Assembly (NCBI GenBank): GCA_034687125.1
Contig: JAQGBZ010000242.1
Coordinates: 33,238-97,237 of the forward strand
Direction: 5' to 3'
DNA from: Neelides folsomi
Taxonomy: Eukaryota > Arthropoda > Collembola > Neelipleona > Neelidae
DNA length: 64,000 nt
Positions 51,465-62,472 of this stretch are shown here, one piece after another. The position numbers and the translations under genes are program-made. The notes under the pieces were generated by a model. It ran no database searches. It was not told the DNA's origin and was given only the letters and a program-made list of their open reading frames with translations. The stretch's first letter is position 1; each line of letters opens with the position of its first letter.

Positions 51465-51713
51465 ATGGCAAACTACTACAAGTTTGTTCTGCTGTGTATT
51501 CTAATTGTGATTGGATTTATTTATCTTTCTCATTCATTTCAGGTTTCTTAAAATTTTATTATTTAAAATATTTAAAACTTATTGCAATATAACATGAGCA
51601 ATGTTCTGTAGATCCAATGTACTCCAGATGGAGGCCGCTGTCAATTTGGAAGCAATTGTTGCAGCGGTTCTTGTCACAAAAATATTGATTGGCATTGGGG
51701 CATATGTGTTTAA
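51465..51713 (+). CDS. Compact secreted knottin (inhibitor-cystine-knot) peptide, 59 aa
   Basis: Two exons: 51465-51542 encodes a signal peptide of about 25 residues with a hydrophobic core, and 51612-51713 encodes the whole mature domain of about 33 residues. The six cysteines are spaced C-x6-C-x5-CC-x3-C-x10-C, the classic inhibitor-cystine-knot frame with the CC pair. There is no propeptide with a dibasic cleavage site; the mature part follows the signal directly at the intron. Such peptides serve as ion-channel toxins, antimicrobial peptides or enzyme inhibitors in arthropods, and the target cannot be told from sequence. The domain is intact with no break. It lies between two chemoreceptor genes. 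Confidence 0.8.
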
Positions 51714-52134
51714 AAAAAGTGGACAAATGCTGAATAACATTCACTAAATACATAGTTGTTAATCTTAATTAAAGTCAAATTAATTTTATAGTAATTGTTG
51801 TTAATTGAACCCACTATTATACTTGAGTTCAAAATTTACATTATCGTAACTTAGGATTTCATATTTGTTAATAAAATACTCTAAAACATTACTTTCATTT
51901 TAATCACTCATATGCTAATTAGGAAATTAATATAATTTAATCATTTACTAATAACTAAAATAATTAATCTTCTTTCAACAATATTAGATGGTGTCATTTC
52001 TTACGCAGATTTTAAAACTTCAGTAAAGGTACCTAAATCAATTACTTATCAATATCAATAATACGTTTTATGATTATCCTTTGAAAATGATAATTAATTT
52101 ACACCCATTTTATTAATTTTATTAATTTCACCCA

Positions 52135-52401
52135 TTGCTGATCGAAGCTCTTGGCCCTTGTCTTCCGCCACCAAAGAAGATTTTCCCATTCCTCTCCGTT
52201 TTCACTGAGGATTATCGAAGTTTCAAAAAGACTTTTGGAGGGAGTTGGGCCAAAGGATGGGCATCGGAAATTACGAAAAGCAATCACACAGATCATCACC
52301 ATCATCATCACTCGGCCTTATTCAGAAATGCGAATTCGTACGATAGCGTTCCTGATTTGCCTAGAGATCAACATCAAAGGATTTCCATCGGAGCAGCTTA
52401 A
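52135..52401 (+). CDS. Possible terminal exon with a His run (about 85 codons)
   Basis: The plus-strand frame ends in TAA at 52401. It reads KKIFPFLSVFTEDYRSF, then GGSWAKGWASEITKSN, then a run of six His (CATCAC repeat) and VPDLPRDQHQRISIGAA. The composition is protein-like and richer in GC than the flanks. It has no ATG. An acceptor-like GATCGAAG lies at about 52145, so this may be the last exon of a gene whose other exons I could not locate. An overlapping minus-strand frame is less protein-like. Family unknown. Confidence 0.35.
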   Translation: MLIEALGPCLPPPKKIFPFLSVFTEDYRSFKKTFGGSWAKGWASEITKSNHTDHHHHHHSALFRNANSYDSVPDLPRDQHQRISIGAA

Positions 52402-53005
52402 ATCAACTCTAATTGCATTGTAACTTTATATTAACAAACAAATTGTTAACACATTATTTATAACTACAAGTATAATCAAAAAGAAAAAAATGTGCTAGTC
52501 ATTAATATAATTTATATAGAAAAATTTATTTACAAAATTTTTCAAATAAAATAGCTTACAATATTTCAATTTTTTCATTTATCTGATGTGAAGTAGGATG
52601 AAGTAAAAATAGGGAGGAATTAAAACGCCATAGATAAATTATGATAATAAAAACGACAATTATCGTAATCGATTTAATTCCCTATGCACACATACATAAT
52701 AGATAATTGTATTAATTCCTAAGTATAAACAACTATGCTTAGGTATTCATCTTCATTTCTCATTCCTCTTTAAATTGATATACGAGTACAAACAATGCCC
52801 TGCGCTAACTCATTTATTGAGCTTGACTAATTCAGTTTATTTATCAGCTAGTCGGCTTCATTACTCCAAACTCCAACCATGGCGTTAGATATAATTTAAT
52901 ACAAAAATCTTACACTAAAAAATTAATTCTAATTTTCTAATATAATTTAAAATGTTTTATTAAGGACATTTACATTTTAGAAGCGATAGTTTTAATTACA
53001 ATTTA

Positions 53006-54597
53006 ATGGTTGTTAAAGGTTTAATACTCGGTTCATTTTTTGGCTGGTTTTCAGGAATTTATTTTGTCGAAAAACCTTGGGGAATCCCAAAAAATATTTC
53101 TAAACTTAAATGTCAATTTTATGTCATTTGGTCAATTATTATAAATTTGAGTTCTCACTACCTTTGGTCTTATCTTTATTCAAAGTCAAACTTGTCCGAG
53201 GAATATCCGTCTTTGATTAACAGAATTTTGTTTTCATCTTTATTCATATTTTTGTCAGCTTACGATGTATACGTTCGAATCTTCTTTATTTTAAATTGGA
53301 AAAGACTCCCAATATTCGTTGCCCGTCTTGAAACAGAAAGCATAAGCAATTTAAAAGACTCGTATGCTTTCCAACCTAGATGGATATTCTACAGATGCTT
53401 GAACGTTTTTTTCTTCATTAGTCAATTAGCAAACGCCGTTTTTTCAACGATATGGCTTTCAAAATCTTTTGAAAATGTTGGAGGGATTTTTGGATTTTTT
53501 GGAAATTTGGGGGATGCAATTGGATTTTGTATTGTGGGGTTTACTCCATTTATTTCCACGACTTATTTTGTTTCAACGTTGCTCATTGTAACAACGTTGC
53601 AGGTTTTTGGCATATTTGAAGATTTTGTCACAAAACTTCAGGAAACTCTCAAATCTTTAAGTATTGAACAATCAAAAAGACGAAGTTTTGTCTCACAATC
53701 AGCAGAGGAAAATGGAGAAGTTCTACTCAAAGATAAATTCAAAGAAATGCCTCAAATTGACATTGGTTCAGATTCTTCAGAGTTAGTTGACAGAATTATT
53801 AAATGTAGAATTTCTGAAAACATTCATAAAAGCGAAGGAAATTCTGATGCTGAAAATAAAAGAGTTTTTTCAAGCCCATTTGATTTTCATAACCGGTTTG
53901 AAGAAATTAGAGAAATATTTCGGGAATTTGATGATATTATTGGACCGTTCATTTTGAGCACAATCATTCGTGCTGGTTTTATTTTAATTCATGCAGGAAA
54001 TTCAATGATTCTTAATTATAATAATGAAATCGAAAAATGGAATAGTTTTAAATTCATATTTGATATATCACATTTTATTGGAGATTTTACTCAACTATTT
54101 TACTTGCAACTTGGCTATAAAATCCACCAACAAGTAATTAAAAATTATTTTACTTGTATCCAATATTCATATATTAATTATTTTTACTGTATAAGTATGT
54201 ATAAGTATATTAGATTGATTTACTATTAGTTAAAGTGACAATTAAATATGTAGTTAATGGCTAATGGTTTAATGGTTTTGCAAGATGACAGATATGAAAT
54301 TCAACTTGAATAAACTTGTGTACTTCTTACCGAAAGGTATTGAAAGAAATAAATACGAAGATCTGCTAAATTTACTCAATCAATGGAACTGGAAATTATC
54401 TGCATGGGGGTTTTTCGTTATTGATCGAACTCTCTTTGCCGGAGTAAGCACAATTAAAATATAATCCAATGTGGCAATGTATTTTCTATTTTTTTTATTT
54501 AACATTAATATATTAATTATTTATCTAGATTACTTCAGCAATGATGAGCTATATTGTTATACTCTTTCAGATTAATTTATCTGACACCGGCCAATAA
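53006..54597 (+). CDS. Gustatory-receptor-like seven-TM protein B (about 451 aa)
   Basis: Three exons join in phase: 53006-54133, 54285-54443 and 54529-54597. Exon 1 carries six hydrophobic segments with a long intracellular linker of about 100 residues rich in Ser/Glu (SEGNSDAENKR) before the conserved FEEIREIFREFDDIIGPF segment. Exon 2 begins with ATG directly after the acceptor and contains WGFFVIDRTLFAG. Exon 3 holds SAMMSYIVILFQI, the arthropod gustatory-receptor signature (TYhhhhhQF class). The family forms ligand-gated channels in sensory neurons with an intracellular N-terminus. The paralogue at 56.2 kb has the same exon 2 length (159 nt) and the same phase-0 introns. Expression is probably chemosensory; the ligand is unknown. 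Confidence 0.88.
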
Positions 54598-56152
54598 ATA
54601 GAACTGCGTTATATATATAATATGTAAAATAATAAATAAATCCCTAGCACACATATGTACCATATACGTATTGTTCTTTTGTTCTTGAATCATGAATATT
54701 GATTTAATTAAAATTACATTATTTCGTTAATTTAATTTAAACTTAACAGACAGGAATACATCATTAATAAAAGATAAAATGTTAATTTTAATTACCAGAA
54801 TTTAAATGAGTTGAATAAACTCATGAACTCACATTCAGTAGATAATTATTTTCTATTAATGAAATGTGCATTTACGGAAAAGTTGATTAAATAGCATCAA
54901 ATCTATTTCGCAAAAATGGTGTTTTCATTTCACTATCACTATACATGAATTGAATAAGAATTGGAGATCATTAGATAATCAATTTAATTACTTTATGCTA
55001 TCCGCTTTATCAACTTAAAGGATCATTAATTAAGCGTATTCCCGTAAACAATATGTAACAAAGAAAATATAATAAGTTTGACATTTAATAAGCTTAAGTG
55101 ACAAAAGCATTACATCTTTCAATTTCAGATTGGCATATCGTATGAGGATACTTTATCATTAAGGTAATTATATTTCTAAATGTAAGTTCTTATGATAGTT
55201 GGTACATAATTAATTAATGCATGGGTTAATGAGTGATGGATGAACATGAACAGGGAACATGAATATGCCATGTAGCCATATTATATGGTAACATATAGTA
55301 TACGTATTCATCTAGGTATATTTAGGTAAGTTAAAAAGTCAGAAATTAGGTATTTGTTCATATGAAGGTTTTATTAAGATCTTTAATTTACTACCTAATA
55401 CAATATCTCTTTTTGTTTATAATTCAATTTATATTGATTGATCTTTGAATTGTTGGTTACTTTTACTGTCAATTTTGCATAATGTATTATGAATGCCTGC
55501 TTATAGAAAATTAACATGTAATTGTAAAGTTGATTGTTTAGCCTAGGCTATTATTACAATGCGCAATGGTAGTATACTTTATAAAATGACATACCTACAA
55601 GTTGTGTGCATAGCTGAATTTAAATCATAAATATCATCGGCTTTGATGATTTTAATCAACTAAAGTAAACGTATCATTGTGTTTCTTTCCAGTTTTACGT
55701 CATTTTGCGTGTTAGATACATTTACCTCTGTAACTTCCTCTTTCCTTCCTTATTGCTTTATAAATTGAATTTTATTTGTTTGTTCAATTTTCAATTAGTT
55801 CTTTTAATGAAAATCAAATAAACGTGATTTCAAAATTATAATACAATTGAATTTAGTCTCATATTAATTTTGAAAAGTAAATAAAGTTTATGTTTTGTTG
55901 TGTGTTTTATTAAATTGAACGTTTATTATGTTTACATTCAAACGACAATATTTAACTAAAACTAAATTATTTTTCAATTAACAATAAGATTGAAAATGAC
56001 AATTAAACAAAGAATTTAAATTAGAAGTTTATTAGATTCGTTAAGTTTTCTTAAGATATAACAATATCTTAAATCTTTATACACAGTCAGATCAGAAGAT
56101 TAAAAAATAATATTGTTACATAGTTTATAATTTATAAATCACAATAAATATT
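54598..56152. other. Spacer between receptors B and C
   Basis: About 1.5 kb, AT-rich, with no exon or obvious receptor remnant. The CAGATTGGCATATCGTATGAGG stretch near 55127 is slightly more complex but short and unassigned. Confidence 0.45.
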
Positions 56153-57660
56153 ATGCAATTAATAGGATTTACATTTATTTCTTGGCTTGGGAGGATTTTT
56201 GGTTTGTTTTTTGTAAGAGTTAAATCCAATGTTCATTGTGCAATTCCTATTTGCCATTTTTATACATTATTTTCTTTCATGGTGCTTTTAATTTCTCATA
56301 CTATTTGGGTTGAAACTCAATTTAAGCTCCAAGAAAACTTTAAAAAGTATTCATTAACTACAAAAATTCTTGGTCAAATGATTTCAATTGGAGTCGGAGT
56401 TCTTGATACTTATTTCCGCATGTGTTATTTTTTTGCTAGACATAAAATTGCTAGTTTAATTCAATTGCTCCATTTAATGTCATCACCACAAATCCCACCA
56501 GATTCCAAAAAACAATGGCTTTTCTTCAAAATATTTTTTTATATATCGACAATTTTCCGATTGTGTTTTCTTGTTTTTGCTGGATTTTGGTATACAATTA
56601 ATATTGGAGGAAAATTACTCAATGTAATTCCCTTTCCTTGGAGCATTGTCATATATTTTATTTTTTGTGGAATGCCAGTAATGATTTCTGGACAATTTTC
56701 TCTTGGGTTTATCATTGTAATGACTTTTCATGTTTGGTGGATTTGGAAAAACTTTTGTACTCAAGTTGAAAAAGATATCGCGGCTAACTCGTTAGACAAT
56801 TCATTCTTAAAATTCAAATCTTTTGAATCTCATCTAGGAATGATTGAAATTGAAAGTAATTCTAAATGTGAAAAATTGAAAAAAGTTTTTCAAAAAAGTC
56901 TCGACGATAAAATATTCCAAGTTGAAGAAAGCACAAATGAACCAGAAGTGAGTATTGGGGTTAAAAATCTCCTTAGAAGATTCGAATGTGTTAAGAAAGT
57001 ATTTGAACTTTATGATGATGCTGTCGGACCCATTTTACTTGGAATGACCTTTAGAACAGTTTTTATTCTGATTCATTCTTCAAACACTTTGGTGCTCAAT
57101 ACTTTTGCTGAATTGAATATCGATTCCAAAAATCTTGGATTTGGTTTTCTTCTCGAAGCTATGCATTTATCATTACTACAAATGGGCTATATGATTCATA
57201 AAAACGTAAGAAAAATCTTAAGTAAAAATAAATATCCATACTTCGCATTTGAAAAATTAAACAATGGTTTTATATAAATTTTTAAGTTTCAGTGTAAATA
57301 TAAAAATCCATAAGGTCATATAATTCTAAAATGTTTTTAGATGGATGATTGGAAAAGCAATTTGAATACGAAAATTATAATAATGCCAATGTCTGATGCA
57401 AAAGAAGATTTTAAAGATTTAATGTCTGTTGTGAATTTATGGAATTGGAAAATGACAGGTTGGGGATTTTTTGTCATCGATCGACCGCTTATGTCAGGAG
57501 TAAGTTATCTCTACTTAATATAAACTCAACTTTCAAATAAAATTTTAATGAGTTTTTCTCAATAAAATTTTTGCAGATAATTGCTACCATGATGTCTTAT
57601 GTTGTCATCCTTTTTCAAATTCAAGTATCCGAAAAAGGAAACGCCGCATTGCCATTTTAA
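56153..57660 (+). CDS. Gustatory-receptor-like seven-TM protein C (431 aa)
   Basis: Three exons join in phase: 56153-57205, 57341-57499 and 57577-57660. Exon 1 has six hydrophobic segments, a Lys/Glu-rich intracellular loop and FECVKKVFELYDDAVGPI, matching the FEEIREIFREFDDIIGPF block of receptor B. Exon 2 (159 nt, starting ATG after the acceptor) contains WGFFVIDRPLMSG. Exon 3 contains ATMMSYVVILFQI, the family signature, followed by a short tail. It is intact. With B it forms a tandem pair and with A a three-gene cluster, a common outcome of local duplication in arthropod chemoreceptors. Confidence 0.88.
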
Positions 57661-58640
57661 ACTTTCCGGGTTTCTCAAATGGGAATGTGAATCAAAGAAA
57701 CCTTTAACTAAGTCTACTTCTCAAAAAAATATAAATGAAATTTTCAAAAAAATAATTAAATTAATGAATGAACTTTAATAATTATATACCTGTATAAATA
57801 ATCCTAATATTTACAAGTATAATGTTTATTGTTTAAAAATGATGAAGATTAAAAAAATTATAACAGTATGCCATGGCATACTGGAGTATTTACTTTAAAA
57901 TTATCTAACCTTAATTCTAACTTTTAAGTATTTTAAAATTGTATCATTTGCTACATTGTTATAGTTTAATTCCAATTTTCCAATAAATGCCATGATGTTA
58001 GTTAGCAATACAAATTTTTATGTATAATTATGTAAATGCTTTGAAATAAATATATAACATACCTAATAATTAATTTATTATTTCAACTTCTTGTAATCAA
58101 GGAAAATTTTTAATTAAAAATTCTGAAACTAGAATTGCATCAACATAAATAATATAAATTTTGTCTTCACAACATAAAAATATAATAGAACAACAATCAA
58201 AGTAATAAAAATATTATTATAAATTAAAGTGAAGTTTCAGGAATTTAGTTTTCGTTAATAGTTTTTGTTAATTGCTAAAATAGTATGAATAATCTAATCA
58301 GTATTATAACAAACAAATTAAAGAATGATAGTGAAAATTATGAAATTAACACAATAGTTAAATTTTTAAGTGAAAAAGACCATGATTGATTGAAAAACCT
58401 GAAAAATAGGCAAAATATGCACGAACGTCGGCGATATACTGCAAACCCCGAAAATATGCTCGACATACCATGAGAAAAATTTCAGAAGATTCCTTATTTT
58501 TATGGATCAGTTCACTCCAAAGTTTGAATGGATATCCCTCACAAATAAAAAACATGCTATTGCATAGAATTCAGCTCTCTAGAAATGAGTCACATTTCCT
58601 TTGGAATAAATGGAGGTTAAAGAGATAATGAAATTAGTGA
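57661..58640. other. Intergenic spacer with a 20-bp perfect palindrome
   Basis: AT-rich DNA. CAGTATGCCATGGCATACTG at 57864-57883 is a perfect 20-bp palindrome without a loop. A minus-strand frame at 58358-58555 has no recognised motif and no splice partners; I treat it as chance. Confidence 0.45.
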
Positions 58641-58648
58641 TGAAATGA

Positions 58649-58684
58649 TGACGTCCGTCCACGTGTTTGATGAAAAGACGTCAT
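58649..58684 (+). promoter_or_regulatory. CRE-like sites and E-box upstream of the galectin-like gene
   Basis: TGACGTCC (58649-58656), the E-box CACGTG (58660-58665) and GACGTCAT (58677-58684) cluster within 36 bp, about 280 bp before the start codon. This suggests bZIP and bHLH binding. The link to this gene is inferred from position only. Confidence 0.4.
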
Positions 58685-58966
58685 TAATGTGTGAGTCATA
58701 ATTTACATTCTAACGTTTAATAGGGAATAGAAAGTTTCAATTGGGATCAAAAGTGATTGCAGAGAGATTCAGCTTCTTCCGTTCCTAACTCGAGCCACCC
58801 TTGGCGCATTTTACGCATTCGCCCTGATTCTACATTAACCATAAGAAGATTACGACAATTTACAGTAAAATTAATTTTTAATAATATTTTACAAACTTCC
58901 TAATGCTTGAGATTTAACTTTTTGATAATTAAAGCTTTGTGAATATTGCCTAACTAAAAGACTGAG

Positions 58967-61361
58967 ATGGATCAGCCAGTTTACAATCCAGTGAGTTTTG
59001 TTAACTTTGACTTTGAGAAAATCTCTAAATTGTTTTAAAATTTCTAATTGTTTGCATTGCATTGCATAATTAATTAATATACTTAGAATTAATATTCTTA
59101 TATTGCTAACTTAATCTTTACTATCGTTGTAAGAATTTACTAAATTTAATTTAGGTTATTCCTTACACGGGTCCATTAACTGGGGGTTTTGGTCACGGAC
59201 GACTCGTTCGTATACAAGGAAAAACAAATCCTTCTACTGACAGGTTAAATTAGTGTAAAATTATAATTGTAGCTTTTCCATTAACTTTTCCGGAAAAAAC
59301 CTTTTAAAATGGTTAGATTAAATGACTAATAACTTGCTTATATGTCATAATTTCATAATGTCATATTAAGGAAAAACTATTAATGTTGTCTATTTTTTAA
59401 CTTAAATAGATTTGCAATTAATTTACTTTGTGGACCAAACGCCTCATATGACGATATCGCACTTCACATCAGCTGTCGTCTCCGAGATCAAGTGATTGTA
59501 AGAAATTCAAAAGCTTTTTCATCTTGGGGTACAGAAGAAAGACAAGGGACTCATTTTCCACTTGGGTCTGATCAACATTTTGAAGTTTTAATTCTCTCCG
59601 AGCCTCAAGAATTTAAAGTAACAATTTTAACAATTTTTTCTAATCGCATAAATTATTTTTAATCTAAATAAACAACTGACCATAAAACACTTACCCTCTA
59701 AAGTCTAAATAAATAATGTGTTTTATTACTTTATCTGTATGTATTATGAATTATCTATTTTGGTTTAATTAATATTAACCTTATTTTTTTAGATAGCAAT
59801 CAACGGTCAACATTACACTGAATTTCATCAACGTATTGACGTGAACAAAATCAACCACATTGGAATAGAAGGCGACGTGTCAATCGGAGCAATTCAATTT
59901 GAAGGGACCGGAAGTTCATTTGCTCCTTCAGCTCCACCGCCCATGATGAATTCTCCACCTGGTGCTCCTTATCCTGGACCTGGAGGTCCTGGCGGAAATA
60001 CGCCTTATCCTCCAAGTGGTCCTGGTGGTTTGCCTCCAATGGGATTCACAGCTCCTTCGCCCGTTTATCCTCCTCCTGTTCAACCATACGGAGCACCCGG
60101 AGCAGCGCCTAATCCTTATGCTCCACCTGCTTATCCTCAAGGTCAAGCCTATCCTCAGGGTCAGGGCTATCCTCAGGGTCAAGCGTATCCTGCACAACCA
60201 CAGGGAGGTTATCCAGCTCAAGGACCTTACCCCGTAAGTCATTTTAATTGTCAAAACTTTTCTTTAATTTAAATCTTTTAAATAAAACTGTCATTTAGCT
60301 TTAAAAGGCTAAACATTTAAATTTACGATATTTTATATATTTAATAAACACATGTAAAGTAGCTTTCTCGGAATAAACTTTTAAATAAATTTATAAAATA
60401 TTTTCAATTTTAACGTTAATTATATGCCTTAAATGTGTATTGTGAATTCAGCAACAAAGTTATGGGAATTATCCTGGACAATATCACGGTGGTGGTTCTC
60501 CTATGTATCCTCAGCAACCTTATCACCAGGCAATTGCTTGCTTAAACACATCTTGTAGTTTTTTTTATTACATATTTGAATAGTGCATTCTATTTTCGTC
60601 TTTGACTTTTACTTATGTTTACAATTCTCTCAATTTAATAATCTCACGCTTTGAATCTCATGTTACTGTTATTTGACGTTTATTCAAATATTTCCAATTA
60701 AATGTGTCTTTAACTGTTGTTTTGTGATATTAGCAACAAGGCGGATATCCTGGAGGTTATCCTGGCAACTCACCTCAACATCACAAGCCCGGAATGTTGG
60801 ATTCTGCTGGCAAAGCTCTTGCTGGTGGTTTAGCTGGGGTTGGCCTGGGAGCTCTTGCTGTAATTTTATGTTTAATTTTATTAAAATTATCTTCATATTG
60901 GTTCATTTAATAATATTTGACTTTGTTTAATAATACGATTAATTTGTTTTTATAGAGTAAAATTCCTGGTATGGGCGGTCATGGACATGGCGGCCACCAT
61001 GGACACGGCGGAAATTATGGACACGGCGGTGGACATGGCGGACATGGAAGTGGTTTGCCAATTGGTGCTTTGGCTGGATCTGCGGCTGCTCTTGGTGTTG
61101 GAGGCTATGTTGCTGTAAGCACTTAAAATTATTTTATTTTCATTTAATAATTGTAAATCGAAAAACAATAATAAATCTATTTTTTATTATCTCTAATAGA
61201 ACAAAGCAATGAAAAAGCACAAGAAGAAGAATAAATTGCTTAAATATGGAGTTCCTCTCGCTGGTGTCGGTCTTGGCGGTTACGCGCTGAAGAAGGGAAT
61301 GAAGGGATTTGGAGGTCGATCTTCGTCTTCATCTTCATCTTCGTCCTCAGAAGAAGAATGA
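58967..61361 (+). CDS. Galectin-like domain with C-terminal Pro/Gly/Tyr-rich tail (428 aa)
   Basis: Eight exons join in phase: 58967-58990, 59155-59243, 59410-59617, 59793-60233, 60452-60529, 60734-60859, 60956-61114 and 61200-61361. Residues 1-150 form a galectin-type carbohydrate-recognition domain: HISCRLRDQVIVRNSKAF, then WGTEER, then FEVLILSEPQEF and IAINGQHYTEFHQRI. The core sugar contacts Asn, Trp, Glu and Arg are kept, but the HxNPR start is HISCR. There is no signal peptide, as usual for galectins. A tail of about 280 residues follows, with PYP/GGPG repeats, QGQAYPQGQGYPQGQAYP repeats, two Gly/Ala-rich hydrophobic segments (GALAGGLAGVGLGAL-like), a His/Gly block (GHGHGGHHGHGG), a Lys-rich stretch and a Ser/Glu end. 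The intron after 60529 has a GC donor. It may be a lectin that self-associates through its tail. Confidence 0.85.
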
Positions 61362-62472
61362 AATTATAAAAATTACTATTTAATTTATCTACGGTGTTTG
61401 CTACTTTACTAAAAATCCTTTAATTGAATCTCGGTTTTTTATTTTAACAAAGAGTTGAGAGATTTTAGAGGTTTATTCAATACACAAATAATATATAGGA
61501 ATTTACTTTAGGTTATAAGGTTTTTGAAATTATATTTTTTATTTTATTAGTCTTGCCCAATTTTTTAGTAGATATTAACATTCGTTCATTATATTATTGA
61601 ATAGGTGCACAATTAAATCTCAAGTATACCAAATTACTACTAAACCTGAAGATAGTTAATCTACAAGATAATACATATCACTGACTATGCTTTGGCTTTG
61701 ATATTAATTTGTGTTTTTTTAAATTACTTGGAAGGTTTGGAATTAATTTAATTTTGTAGATTAGTTTATTTGTAATTAATTACGGTTTAAACGGGTTCCT
61801 TTTAGCTTGACATGAAAGCATCAAGTATTAATTTTTGTTTTGTTAGTTATACATAAATGTAGAGTACCTGCAATCAGAAGAGCCTTATTCACTGAATAAA
61901 TGTGGATTTTATAAATACATATTGCATTAACTAAAAGATTTATCATATACCATTATTTGTTATTTTTGTTAACGAAATAATCAAATAAAATAATCAAATT
62001 ACAAATACTTTTCATAAATTCATGTATGTAGGTATGTATTTGTAAACATATTTAAATCACAAAGTTATAACCAATAATTGTGTCTAATATCCTCCATATT
62101 TTAATTAATAAAATGTTGAATAAAAGTCTAACTTTAAATACCAACATGTATCAATAATTATTTCTATTTCAATTCCATTATTATCACGAGTTTTTATATA
62201 AATAATAACCAAATAGTATTAAAATATGATTTTATTATAAAAACACATCTAAAATTACACGTCAAAATATATAAAAAAAATTTGCACTTTTTTAAATTAC
62301 GATTTTAATAGAATAATTTAGGTATTAAAAAAAAATTAGCCAGCAATAAAAACTGGAATATATAATATATTCAAATTCTACAACAAAATTAAAAATAATT
62401 TAAAAAATATCTTATAATTTTCTTTTATTGATTTAAGAATGAATTATAATAATTACCCTAAAATATATCATA
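61362..62472. other. Intergenic spacer
   Basis: AT-rich, about 1.1 kb between the convergent galectin-like (+) and Thr-rich (-) genes. No exon or structured repeat is seen. Confidence 0.5.

Noticed and set aside
59928..60254. Minus-strand Arg/Ile-rich frame over the galectin tail
   Set aside because: Antisense shadow of the Pro/Gly/Tyr repeats.
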